Source: Pardosa pseudoannulata
Lineage: Eukaryota; Arthropoda; Arachnida; Araneae; Lycosidae
Length of the DNA: 64,000 nt
Direction: 5' to 3'
Assembly: GCA_032207245.1 (NCBI GenBank)
Contig: CM063508.1
Coordinates: forward strand, 93,172,039-93,236,038
Below the pieces are notes generated by a model. That model was not told the origin of the DNA. It did not search any database and saw only the letters and a program-made list of their open reading frames with translations. Shown here piece by piece: positions 13,993 through 27,400 of the stretch. Made by a program: the position numbers and the translations under genes. Position 1 is the first letter of the stretch. The number at the start of each line of letters is the position of its first letter.

Positions 13993-15190
13993 AGTTGGAA
14001 TCATTTATGTATTCAACGAAAAAGAAAATATATATATGGCTACCAAAATCCAATGACTTATAATATATTACTTATGCTATAGACCATTCGGAATAAATCT
14101 GTATTGCTCCTAGAATTAACCCTCTAAGCGGTTCGCAAGTACAATTCCGCCAAACCGATGATGTCTTCAAAGCATTTGTCACGTACAATTTTCTACCTCC
14201 AAAAACGTTCCGCAAATGAATGTAATGTACATTACTGCCAGCGTTTTCCCCCATGGATTTGAGGTAGGAGGGTCAGGTCGATTGTTTAGGAACTGCACCC
14301 CTCTTTGACATTTATTGAGGGATGCACCCCTACTCCCTGAGGCTCAAAGACGCTGATAGCTTTTTATGGCTTTGTAAATCTCTATTTCGAAGTATTTCGT
14401 TTGCGGTAACAGATGTATTTCTAATTGCACCACTTAAATATCTTCGATAATTTTCGTAAAAAAATATAAATAATTCTCTTAAAGAATATTTTTATTTGTA
14501 CTTTTAGAATCCATTATTTCTTATGGGATGATCTTCGAGACTTGACGATCTTTATGTGTATTAAAAATTAACAATCTGTAATATCTATTTATATATATAT
14601 TTATAACCGGAAGTAAAGAGACAATGACGAGGGTGGGTTTCCCTAATTCCATTCTAGTGAACAAAGGGTGAAGTAAAAAAAATCATAGAACGATTTTGGC
14701 CATTGACAAAATAAACAATTAGCGTATTTTTGAAGACTTTTTTTAACCGGTGTGTTCCACTCAGAGGGTTAAGGTATTTATCCTATTTTAGAAACATTTT
14801 TTTTATCTCGAATCGATAATCATTTCCAGCCCCTTACGTATATCACTTAGTATAATAACATTAATTATTGTAACAGATCAATTGACGTTATACCAAAATT
14901 CATTTAATTATTCATTTAATTCTTTAAATTCTTTTTTATTATTCGTTTACAGTTTTAGGACAAAAAGAAGTTTTAGTATGACTCCTTGCTTCATAAAATG
15001 AACGAAACTTATTTTTATGTTGTTTTTACAAGACTAATTTAAATTTTAAGACCTTTTAATTCAATAATAGATGCATTTCTTCATGAAACCACCAAAAACA
15101 AATTTACAAATTAAGAACCTCTTTTTTGAACCTCTATTTTTTAACCTGTTATATATTTGTTCTATGCGTAGCATGTCGAAAAATTCTGCA
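13993..15190 (+). repeat. Dispersed repeat X, copy A (interrupted by a MITE)
   Basis: Segments 13993-14115 and 14773-15190 together match copy B (18903-19745); the downstream part also matches copy C (26744-27400). Landmarks are ttggaatcatttatgtattc, ataacattaattatt, and aattcaataatagatgcatt. The element is split at a TTAA by the MITE 14116-14772; copy B retains the unsplit ctagaattaaggtatttat. Copy A lacks the last ~300 bp of B. Nature unknown; no transposase similarity seen. Confidence 0.85.
14116..14772 (+). mobile_element. piggyBac-like TTAA MITE, copy 1 (657 bp)
   Basis: Bounded by TTAA at 14116-14119 and 14769-14772. The terminal inverted repeats read TTAACCCTCTAAGCGG from the left and TTAACCCTCTGAGTGG from the right. 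A second, same-orientation copy is at 46732-47344. Insertion at TTAA with CCC-starting termini is the signature of the piggyBac superfamily. No transposase is encoded, so it is non-autonomous. Compared with copy 2 it has about 44 extra bases near 14145-14190 that look like an internal duplication around gtacaatt. The site is confirmed by the uninterrupted sequence at 19020-19035. Confidence 0.85.
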
Positions 15191-15481
15191 TAATATTTAA
15201 GTCGTAATATTTACGATATTAGCATTAATGCAATAGTAAAATTAGATTCAGAATATTTTTGTGCCTTGACTAAATAAAGATCTGTATGAACAACTACGCT
15301 CATTTTCTACCAATTTGAGGTTTCATAAAATTGACATATTAGTGTGTGAATTACTCATTATCATTGCGTGTCAGATAAATGTCATATATTTAGTATAATT
15401 ATACATAAAATCTTTAGGTTTTTCTCACATTTTACACTCTAACTTTAAAGAATATAAAATGTTAAATCCTATAGAGGTTTC

Positions 15482-15660
15482 GTTTGGTTTGGTTAAGAGT
15501 GCTACGGTCTAAATTTTGCCACACGAGGGCTAATGAGACAGGGACCTACAGCTTAAAGCCGATTCCGAACGGCTACGAACATCCATGCCAATTTGGGATT
15601 CTAACCCACGAACTCCGGTACCGAAGGCCAGTACCCTAACCAATCGGCCATCATTCGGCT
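15482..15660 (-). mobile_element. tRNA-Arg-derived SINE, nearly full length
   Basis: On the plus strand it starts with the tail gtttggtttggtt, runs through acacgaggggct-like text (here acacgagggctaatgagac), cgattccgaacggctacgaa and ends with the head, accaatcggccatcattcgg. Both tRNA-like promoter boxes are recognisable on the minus strand. Confidence 0.9.
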
Positions 15661-16218
15661 ACCCTATGGAGATACTAGTAACGTAAAGCTATTATTATGT
15701 TTCGAAAGCCCTTTTTTGTAGTTGATACTCTGTTAACTAGCTTTTTATCTAAGATATCGGGTTAAAATATTATAGTATGATACAATTCATTTAATACGCA
15801 CTAAAAATACCTTTATTTTTTTCAAAACTGTTGATATTTAAACCGGAAAAGATGTCAGAAAATATGCATTGTATTTAATACTATATTAAAGTCAATACAT
15901 TGAATAAGCCTCAATCCGTAGACATTATCAAATTGTGAGCATTGTTAAAATCAATAAATATTCATGGAATAGTTAAGTATAAATATATCTAATAAATCAA
16001 GGATATTTATATAGTGCTAGATATAAAATATCTGTTGATTCTGCTAGTAATTGAGATAATATAGACGTGCAAAACTGTTAATCCTTGTAAATATGGAGAC
16101 CAAGAATTCTTTATATTTTCACCTCAAGATCATTCAACTAGTTGTTCAGTATTTTGCTATATTTTCGAGGCATTATCTACCAGAAATAAAACCCAGCCCT
16201 TCTAAAGGGGATTTAAAC
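15661..16218. other. No recognisable features
   Basis: A+T-rich sequence between a SINE and a TTAA element. The open frame beginning at 16093 runs into the transposon terminus at 16219 and is not considered a gene. Confidence 0.5.
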
Positions 16219-16753
16219 TTAACACATTGTGTGCGGGTACATTTCCAAGCGGACTCTACGGGGAGCGGGCATTTTGCTCGTAAATTTAGTTAATCAGTTA
16301 AATCTCAATAGATCGAAAATTTTTTTACTTTTTCACCATCTTTTCGTATTTTATGTTGAAATATATAAACAAATATATAAAAAGAAATACATAAATAGCA
16401 ACTCATATTTTTGTAAAAAAAATGTATTTTTAATGGATAAATTTATAATAGTATATTAAATATGAAAATTCAAATAGAAATAGTAGTATATAGTTTTAAT
16501 TTTCGCGAATTATGTTATATATAAACATTTTTACATTATAAAAACAATTAAAAACAAGAACATTTGGCTTCGTTTTCGCGTATATACCGTTATTTTTTGA
16601 CCTACAAACAAACCATGTTGTTACACTAACCCGTACTAGTACGTGTCCCGCGCTCAAGTATCAGTCGTCAGAAAACGTACTAGTACGTGTCCCACGCTCA
16701 AATATCAATCGTCAGAAAAAGTACTAGTACGTGTCCCGCATACAATGTGTAAA
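16219..16753. mobile_element. TTAA-type element with 44-bp palindromic subterminal repeats (535 bp)
   Basis: The left end TTAACACATTGTGTGCGGG (16219-16237) matches the reverse complement of the right end, TTTACACATTGTATGCGGG (16735-16753), at 17 of 19 positions. The target would be TTAA on the left and the one-base variant TTTA on the right. The interior is non-coding A+T-rich DNA apart from the tandem repeat at 16632-16740. The termini are unlike those of the 657-bp MITE, so this is a different family. Superfamily assignment (piggyBac-like) rests on the TTAA target only. Confidence 0.65.
16632..16740. repeat. 44-bp tandem repeat with central palindrome, 2.5 copies
   Basis: Units start at 16632, 16676 and 16720. 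Each begins with (c/a)gtactagtacg, a palindrome (exact CGTACTAGTACG in the first two), followed by tgtcccgcgctcaa and atcagtcgtcagaaa with few changes. It lies just inside the right terminus of the enclosing element, the usual place for transposase-binding repeats; that role is inferred. Confidence 0.9.
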
Positions 16754-17109
16754 GAATTACCTCTCACAGATTAAACCTTTTCGCCTTAAATCCTGAGCAT
16801 GCATCTATGTTATTTTTCCCACCTATAGATATTACTGTTGATCATGAGTTCTAGTCCTAGGTGAGTCAGGCATTATCCTTCATGTGTGATCCCAAAGAAT
16901 AAATATAATCTCGGTGAACATCATAATAAATATCGGACAGAACTGTGGAATAAATAAATTTGCCCTTTCCTGAGTGAGTGAATTTTAATCTTAAATAATG
17001 CTTACATCTCATTCCTCAAACCAGATTTTCTTCTCTAGACAATATACTTGTAATACAATTTTTTAGGATGCAACTATTATGCTAACTAACTGCTATGGCA
17101 ACTAACTGC

Positions 17110-17219
17110 TATGGCATGGATGTTTGTAGCCGTTCGGAATCGGCTTTAAGCAGTAGGTCCCGGTCTCATTAGCCCTCGTGTGCAAAACAGTAGACCGTAG
17201 CGCTCCAAACCAAACCAAA
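17110..17219 (+). mobile_element. tRNA-Arg SINE, 3' body and tail only
   Basis: It begins at atggcatggatgtttgtagc, lacks the tRNA-like head, and continues cleanly through aatcggctttaagcagtagg, tctcattagccctcgtgtgc and ccaaaccaaaccaaa. A short duplication, aactaactgctatggc, lies just upstream (about 17084-17115). Confidence 0.9.
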
Positions 17220-17326
17220 GCAACTATTATGTGTTACGTCACTAAACCCGAACTTTTGATCGGCTGCTAAACAAAGAATAAAAACGCTTCGTCGAATTAA
17301 TCGTGATCTTCACATTCATAAAGATT

Positions 17327-17897
<571 letters not shown>

Positions 17898-17920
17898 TTG
17901 TGTGTGTGTATATGTATGTA

Positions 17921-18131
17921 TATATATACACGCACTTCCAAAAGTTAAGAAAAGATGTAAAATGCAAAAAAAAACAAAAAATACAGCTTTGACTGACACA
18001 AAATTCGGCAGGAAAGTAGTATATATATACACGCACTTCCAAAAGTTAAGAAAAGATGTAAAATGCAAAAAAAAAAAACAAAAAATACTGCTTTGATTGA
18101 CACAGAATTCGACAGGAAAGTAGTATATATA
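17921..18131. repeat. Tandem duplication with 101-bp period
   Basis: Two copies of a unit starting at cgcacttccaaaagttaag (17931 and 18032) and ending ggaaagtagtatatatat. A poly-A/C stretch inside differs in length between copies. It sits directly right of the TA tract, and each unit carries a short TA run. Confidence 0.9.
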
Positions 18132-18284
18132 TTTATGCATAAAACAAAATTTTTAATTATATACATAAATGAAAACAATATTAAATTTTTGAAAGTTATC
18201 AGATAATGACATACTGGAGACTTAAACAGAAATTTGTATAAAGTGAAAATAAACAGTATAAAATGAAAAAAAAGGACATTAATA

Positions 18285-18800
18285 CGGTATGTGATTTCCA
18301 ACATCTGTATACAAAGTCTACACCTTGTGACCATGCTTTCAATTAGAAGGTCAACCATCGCAGAACTAAGGAATTGCCATTCTTCTTCTAGAGCAGTTTA
18401 AAGCTCAATAGAAGTGGCTGAAGGTGGGAAGCGTGATGATACAGCACTGACGTGAGCATACCAAAGATTTTCAATGTGATTAAGGTCGGGCAAATATACT
18501 GTCCCGCCATACGTGCAATCATTTCACTCTCCAGGTAGTCATCGCGATGTCACCTCTATGGGAATGTGTGTTACTGTCCATTAAAACAAAATTAAGGCCA
18601 AATGCTGCAGCGTAAAATCTTACGATGGGTTCTTGGACTTCATCTCGATACGGCAGCCGTCACAGAACCCTATTTGAAGATGTGCAGGTCGGTGCGGAAT
18701 CCTAATAAAATCACTCCCCACACCATAATTCTTCTGCCTCGAAATGCAAAATATTAACTTTTAGAGAATTATAGTGCGTTGGGATACCCGAAGAGGAGAA
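18285..18800 (-). pseudogene. Tc1-type transposase relic
   Basis: Reading the minus strand from about 18800, the conserved C-terminal half of a Tc1 transposase is visible in pieces. RRIMVWGVILLGFRTDLHIF is followed by a TAG stop; EPIVRFYAAAFGLNFVLMDS comes in a second frame; then CPDLNHIENLW and EWQFLSSAMVDLLIESM. The D of LMDS and the E of HIEN correspond to the second and third residues of the DDE catalytic triad. The N-terminal DNA-binding region and the first catalytic Asp are absent or unrecognisable. At least two in-frame stops and a frameshift make it non-functional. No inverted termini were identified around it. Confidence 0.85.
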
Positions 18801-18902
18801 TACTATATGACATTTGAAAAAATTAATATTCACAGGACACACCCTTTTAATATTGCTATTAAAGTAATTAAATTTTCAAAATATTACAGTAGTATTAATT
18901 AG

Positions 18903-19745
18903 TTGGAATCATTTATGTATTCAGAGAAAAATAAAATATATACTATTAGCAAAATAAAATTACTTATAACATATTGCTTATACTATAGACTATTCTGAAA
19001 AAAAAAATCAATATTAATTCTAGAATTAAGGTATTTATTCGAGTTTAGAAACAATTTTTTTTTTAATCTCGATTCCATAATCATTTCCAGTCCCTTAAGT
19101 TTATCACTTAGTATAATAACATTAATTATTTTAACAGATCACTTAACGTTATACCAAAATTCGTTTAATTAATTTAAACTACTCTTTTTACTATTCATTT
19201 TCAGTTTTAGGACGAAAAGAAGTTTTGGTAAGTCTCCTTGTTTCATAAAATAAGAGGAAATTATTTTTATACTGTTATTACAGGCATAATTTAAATGTTA
19301 AGTCCTATTAATTCAATAATAGATGCATTTCGTCTTGAAACCACCAAAACAATTTAACAAATTAAAAATTTTTTAAGTACTACTTTTTTAACTTATTAAA
19401 TATTTGTTCGATGTGCAGTATGTCACAAAAGTTTTAAAATGAAAATATTCAATCAATTTGTTCTAATTTGTTCCTTTTTGTTCAATCAATTTTGTCAATT
19501 TTGTTTTTTTTTTAAAGAATGTTCTCATTTAAGAAGACATTTATTACTTCAAAATAGCGATTTTATAAAATTCAGTTATCTGAAACTTACCTCATTAACC
19601 ATAAAGAATAAAAATATTCCGAAAATTTAAATTTATATCGATATGTATATATATATATGGAATGTAGCAGTAATACTCGCTTAAGGTCGATTCTACTAAG
19701 GTCGACTAAACTACATTATTAAAACCTATTTTTTGAAATTATTTG
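18903..19745 (+). repeat. Dispersed repeat X, copy B (uninterrupted)
   Basis: The most complete copy. It begins ttggaatcatttatgtattc, passes the intact ctagaattaaggtatttat (19018-19036), and ends around tagcagtaatactcgcttaa and cctattttttgaaattattt. It serves as the pre-insertion reference for the MITE at 14116-14772. The open frame 19439-19630 inside it is not conserved in copy C and is not considered coding. Confidence 0.85.
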
Positions 19746-19867
19746 TAATATCTCTAACCATATATTGAATAAATTTAAAATGTTATGTACTTATTACTTA
19801 TAAGAAAACAATATTATTAATAAAATACTTTAGAAAATAGCAATAAAAATGCTTAAAACATTTTGTT

Positions 19868-20190
<323 letters not shown>

Positions 20191-20279
20191 TTCAATTACA
20201 TAACATCACATAATGTAAACAAAATGCATTTTTACGTATAATTATGCATTTCTTCTGCATGAGATAATTTCTTCTAATC

Positions 20280-20730
20280 CTTAAATATTCCCGTCCGCTC
20301 CGGACATTCATACAAACCGAAAGCACGTGACAATTAGAAATTATGCAGAATCAAACTCACATGCAAAGTGAGTAAACACATACCCAAGACGAAAGTGCAT
20401 GACTCGCCGTCGAAACAATGCAGGAAGAGAATCTCTCCCCTTTTGCCGCTATATTTATGTGATTGTCATTCATTATTCATATTTACAAAACTGTTCTGGA
20501 AAATATTGGAACAGCGCGATAAGGAAGGGGAAACTTTCTTTCTTCTTCGCCATCCTACTCCTATGAAAGTATTGTTGAGTTGGAATGAAGTCATCCGTGT
20601 GTTTCTAGCTGCATGCCGTTATTTGCATAACTGCGTTTTTAAAAGAGAAAAATTTTCTGAATTTCAAATATCTGGAACAAAAGTTATTCCTCTCGGTGCC
20701 CTTTTAAAGCGCCTCTTAGCGTAAAAGAAG
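20280..20730 (+). other. G+C-richer island with a 118-codon open frame, unassigned
   Basis: This stretch is visibly less A+T-rich than its flanks. It carries one open frame, 20368-20724 on the plus strand, with mixed composition including Cys, Trp and charged residues. I recognise no domain, no signal peptide and no conserved motif, and the frame has no clear initiation or splice context. It could equally be a conserved non-coding segment or untranslated exon on either strand. Confidence 0.2.
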
Positions 20731-21309
20731 CAGGTTGGAACACTTGATGCTCATCTGAGTTTATGGTAACTGATGCATACTTAAAAATACGAATTAAAGC
20801 ATGGAACTGTGAATCGATTTTAGAATGCAAATAAAACACTTGAATAACGAATGATAAAACTAGTTAAATTTATGAGGATTTATTTCTTTTTTAAGTTTTG
20901 TTTTGAATACCCGGGCAAAATTCTGAGAAATGAGGGAATCTTTTTAAAATAGAGTATCAACAGGTATATCTCAAATATTTGAAATGCCTTGTAGTGTTTG
21001 AAATTTTCTTTAAAATATTTTCTTTGTTTTATTCTTATTTAAAAGTTCCTCTCTATGCGTTGAGTTTTAATTCTAACCGGAAATATACTAGAGTGATTTC
21101 AAAAAGAGTGGCATAAAAAGAAACAGGAAAATTTCGGCAATCATTTCAATGGAAATTTTCTCTTCTCCTACCAGATCAAAACACACGCTATTTTATTTGA
21201 TTTAAAGTAAAGTTCATTTTGAAAGGTAAAATTGTAAATTTAGTGAAACCACATGAGTTATATCACTGATATTTATCTTTTATTGACTGTACAAGGAGTT
21301 GGTTAATCA

Positions 21310-21582
21310 TTTTCCTGTAAAAGTTTGATTTCTTTCATATCTTCACTCATTTCTTCTATTTTTAATCTTTTGCAAAGTTTATTTAATTGACAGAGGGCGA
21401 ATTTAATGTATATGTCATATTCTGCAAATAAATGGATAATATAGGCATCCTTTTCTGGAAAACATTTTTAAAAAGTCTAGTTCATTTCTTTTTATCTGCT
21501 TCTGTGACTGTTGAACTTTTATGTATTTTTTATTTATAATATACTGAGAATTTCAGAATATAATACTTATTAGTGTTATGCA

Positions 21583-21644
<62 letters not shown>

Positions 21645-22125
21645 TTATATATGAGTTCATTAAAAATAATGACCTAAACAGACGTTTCAAAATCCATATT
21701 GTAAGTTCTTTTTTTGTTTTACTCTTAATAATATCACAAACTGTATCATTCTGAAATTTTACTAGCTATCCCTCAAGCAAATACGCCTCATGGTAACACA
21801 TTTAGTATTTTCTGAGATTTTTGTTCAAACTTATTTGCTATATATATATTTTTAAATAAATTTTAATTCTTTCCTATTTTCACTCATTTCCTCTATTTTT
21901 AATCTTTTGCAAAGTTTATTTAATTGACAGATCGTGAAATTAATGTATATGTCATATTCTGCAAATAAATGGATAATATAGGAATCCTTTTCTGGAAAAC
22001 ATTTTTAAAAAGCTAGTTGATTTCTTTTTATCTGCTTCTGTGACTGTTGAACTTTTATGTATTTTTTATTTATAATATCCTGATAATTTCAGAATATAAT
22101 ACTAATTAGTGTTATGCATGATAAA
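21310..22125. repeat. Direct duplication pair (repeat Y region)
   Basis: The stretch 21330-21584 (with tttaatcttttgcaaagttt and tattctgcaaataaatggat) recurs at 21868-22125. Between them lie the TA/TG tract 21586-21640 and the second copy of direct repeat Y (21652-21860). The order is consistent with a tandem duplication of a ~550 bp segment followed by local decay. Confidence 0.8.
21586..21640. repeat. (AT)n(GT)n compound microsatellite
   Basis: About 14 AT units followed by about 14 GT units. Confidence 0.95.
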
Positions 22126-22293
22126 TACTTCAAAATCTCTTAAAATATTATTAAGCTCCTATTAATCTTGATTTATGTGTGATAACACTTGTTGTCTAGT
22201 ACTTCAATATATGAAATTTCAAATAATTGAATTCATCTATTTATGTGTATAAATACGTGAGGTATTTACTTCAAACTTCCCTAACTCATCCCT

Positions 22294-22364
22294 CTGTAGG
22301 CCCAGGTCCTATTAACCCTCGTGTTGCAAAAAAGTAGACTAGAGCACTCCTAAACAAATCAACT
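22294..22364 (+). mobile_element. tRNA-Arg SINE fragment (tail half)
   Basis: It reads tgtaggcccaggtcctatta, then accctcgtgttgcaaaa and agtagactagagcactcc. The head is missing and the A-rich tail is altered to taaacaaatcaac. Confidence 0.7.
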
Positions 22365-22627
22365 AACTTTATCTGGTCCCAAATGACAACACTGAAGCCG
22401 ATTCATTATAATCAAATCTGACGCCTTATTTCAATCCTTCTATGTGTGAGCAATTTTTTCTATATGTTGATGTAAAAATTTGCTAGAAAATAAATTCTTA
22501 ATTATTTTATTGGATTTACTCTATATAAAATACTTATCTTATATAATTTTAAATTTCTTACGTAGGATGCAAGCCCAAAGTATATTCATAAAATGTGATC
22601 CAGTAGCACTGCTCCGTTTCATTAGTT

Positions 22628-22801
22628 TTTGGTCTGGTTTGGTTTAGAGCGCTACAGCTTACATTTATGCAACACGAGAGTTAATGAGAGAGAAACCTAT
22701 TGCTCAAAACCTGTTCCGAACGACTATGAATACACATTCCAGAATGAGGTTTGAACTCCTATATCCAAGATCAGAGCTCTAACTATTCGGCCATCGTTCG
22801 G
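22628..22801 (-). mobile_element. tRNA-Arg-derived SINE, full length but diverged
   Basis: The plus strand shows the tail tggtctggtttggttt, then tgcaacacgagagttaatga, gttccgaacgactatgaata and the head tattcggccatcgttcggcg. The B box region (aggtttgaactcct on the plus strand) is fairly well kept. Confidence 0.85.
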
Positions 22802-24119
22802 CGCTGTCTTTTACTGAAAATTGTAGCTAAGCGAGTATTGCAGTGAAGCAGAATATCGAGGGAAAGATTTTTCACATGACTGAAAAATATCTGTATTATG
22901 AATTATATAATATGGAATTAAATAATATGTAAATAATATGAAACTTTTTAATAAATATCATACCCGATTCTGGGAAAACAGATATTGTAAGTTTTACTCT
23001 CCTGTTTCATTGTGCCTATAACCTGCATTTTGAAATGCTGACAATTAATAGAGACTTGCCAGTTATTGAAATTGCATGGGAAGGCGTAATTACACTTTCT
23101 TTGGAGGTCATTTACAAAAGAATAACAATATACGGTCAAACACATACTGATAACCTGTCTTGTCCGTTGGAAGAAACAGAGTACCTACACTTCTTTTGTT
23201 AAAATTTAAACTTTAAAGAATATTTAAAAGGTTAATTACAGTAACTGAAATATATATTAAATTATGGACTATAGACATACAAGATAAATAATTTTAAAGC
23301 AGTAAAGAAGTATAAATCCGATACAAATTAGCTTGCATGAGGTTTGAAATCTGAAAAATAAAGTTTATTTATTAATGATATTAATGCTCTTTCATCTTTT
23401 TGAGCTAGTAATGCTTTAAATAAAACATATTAAAAAGAAATTAAATTAAAAAAATATCAGAAATATAACCGGTCATAGACTGCTAATATATTATTTTGAT
23501 TTATTTCAATTTTTGTAGTGTATTAAATATCAAAACATGTGAAACCTAAATACTAATTTCTTACATAAAACAAGGGGCATAAGAAAGTATTCGTATCGAA
23601 ATGTAAATTTTCCTTAAATTATAATTTGTGGAAAACTTCAACGTATAATATGTAAAAATAATATTCATATTTATCTTTTATAGAATGTATAAAATGTGTT
23701 AATGTACCTCAATAATTACTTACATTATGTAAAGATTGTTAGCATTTATTATGTATCTCTTAAAAATAACTAATATGTATCAATATCCTTTATGTATAAA
23801 ACTAATAAAGGCTGGTAGTGTCATTTAATGATCGCTTACCTACAGTATACATCAAACCTAGTTATATGACATGAATTTACTACCACCGCCTGTTTATAAA
23901 ATATGCAAAAGGAGGTAATTCCTTTTAATGGGAAGATGGATCTTTCTGAAACTCATTTTTCATAACGTAGCCTTTAGAGTGTTATTTATGATCGTACAGA
24001 GCAATGTTCTTTAAGTTATCACAAATGCATATTAACCTTATTGGACACAAGCAGAAGTAATAAAGCAAATGGAAAAAAAATAACGTTATAATTACGTCAC
24101 GTATTTTATCTAACTAAAA
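22802..24119. other. No recognisable features
   Basis: A+T-rich sequence. A minus-strand frame at 22948-23145 has slightly more balanced composition but shows no motif, and its splice context is unconvincing. Confidence 0.5.
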
Positions 24120-25255
<1,136 letters not shown>

Positions 25256-26743
25256 AATTTTATACCTTTGTTTTGTTAAAAATTTAAGATTCACACAACG
25301 TAGTTTTCTGAAGAAATGTTTCGTAACAGGACACTTCTACTGAATTTTATCTCCTACTTAAGGAAAAATTTTGCATTTTAGCATTAAACTCTTATTTTTT
25401 CATTATTAAAGCAGATCTCAACAAAAGGCATAAATGTGAAGAATATTTATAACTCTGTAACATTTAAAGGTCATGTTTGCCTTGATATGTTACGAAGATA
25501 CAATGTTATTGTGATTAAAGGCATTTTTTATATTTAATATTCTTTTATAAAGCCTTCTTTATCTAAGTAGTTATGGTACTTTTCAAGATAAACACGTTTT
25601 ATCTTAACTAGTTATTCTTAGTAGTAAAATAAAATATTTCCTTTGTTTTTAATTAAGATTTGTCTTAAATAATTAATCGTCTCACTCTTTAAAAATATTT
25701 GAATGACGTAATAATACAATTAAGCCCTAAACTATAGGGAAAAGGAATGTAACCTTATGCTAACAAAATAAATTTGTATGATTATGAATTAGAAACGAAT
25801 TCTTATATCAGAGTAGATAGTTATATTCCTAATAGAAATTTCACATTATTATTTATTAATTACTGTCCACCAAAAATATATTAATGCTAGTGATAAACTT
25901 GATTATATCATAATTTAAAATGCAATATATGTTTCAAAATTATAATACTTATTCAAATTTTATATCTTTAAAAATGTCAGACACATTTAATGTTTAAGGT
26001 TTTCAAGAGAAAAAGGTTTATCTTCAGGAATATTTTTCAAAGTGGTTGTACTCTTCAAAACAACTGTACAACGCATTTTTAAGCTATGAAAGATATTATC
26101 AGTGTAAATAGTTAGGTTCATAATAGAAGTTTCAAATTATTATTTATTAATTTCTGTCCAACGAAATGATATAATCAAAATTTATCTTTTGTATTAATAT
26201 AAAAGCGGTGAGCAGAAATCAATAAATTAAACAATTATTTTATTCATTATTAAAGCAGATCTCAACAAAAAGCATAAGTTGAAGAATATTTAAAACTCAG
26301 TAACATTTAAAGGTCATGTTTGCCATATGTTACGATGATAAAAGGTTTTCGTGAGTAAAGGTAATTTATTTAGATATTTAATATTCTTTTATAAAGCCTT
26401 CTTTATCTAAGTAGTTATGGTACTTTTCAAGATAAACACGTTTTATCTTAACTAGTTATTCTTAGTAGTAAAATAAAATATTTCCTTTGTTTTTAATTAA
26501 GATTTGTCTTAAATAATTAATTGTCTCACACTTTAAAAATATTTGCATGATGCAATAATACAATTAAACCCTAGATTACATAGTGAAAAGGAACAAAATA
26601 AATTTGGATGATTATGAATTAGAAACTAATTCTTATATCAGAGTAGATAGTTATATTCATAATAGTTTCACATTATTATTTATTAATTACTGTCCACTAA
26701 AAATATATTAATGCTAGTGATAAACTTTGACAATTAATCTCGA

Positions 26744-27400
26744 ATCCATAATCATTCCCGGTCCCTTAAGTATATCACTTACTAAAATAACATTAATTAT
26801 TTAAACAGATCACTTAACGTTATACTAAAATTCGTTTAATTAATTTAAACTCTTTTTACTATTCGTTTTCAGTTTTAGTACAAAAAGAAGTTAAGTGTCC
26901 TTATTTCATAAAATAAGCGGAAATTATGTTTATATTGTTATTACAGGCATAATTTAAATTTTTGGTCTTTTTAATTCAATAATATATGCATTTCTTCTTG
27001 AAACCACCAAAAAAATTTAACAAATTAAAAATTTTTGAAACACTATTTTTTTTAAGCTTATTATATATTTGTTCGATATGTAGTACGTCAAAAAAGTTTT
27101 AAAAGGAAAATAATCAATCAATTTGTTCAATTTTGTTCCTTTTTCTTCAATCAATTTTGTCAATTTTGTTCTTTTGTTAAAAATGTTCTCATTTAAGAAG
27201 ACATTTATTACTTCAAAATATCGATTTTTTGAAATGCAGTTTATCTGAAACTTAAATCATTAATCAAAAAGAATAAAAATATTCCGAAAATTTAATTTAT
27301 ATCAATATGTATATATATGAAATGTAGCAGTAATACTCGCTTAAGGTCGATTCAAAACTGACATTACTAAAACCTATTTTTTGAAATTATTTGTAATATA
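26744..27400 (+). repeat. Dispersed repeat X, copy C
   Basis: It matches 19064-19745 of copy B, starting at aatctcgaatccataatcat and ending gaaattatttgtaata. It lies in the centre of the inverted repeat formed by 26320-26668 and 27400-27750, and lacks the first ~160 bp of copy B. Confidence 0.85.

Noticed and set aside
14072..14254. Minus-strand frames with CTCEPLRGLI here and at 46634-46888
   Set aside because: The shared peptide is just the translated terminal repeat of the MITE; the frames diverge otherwise.
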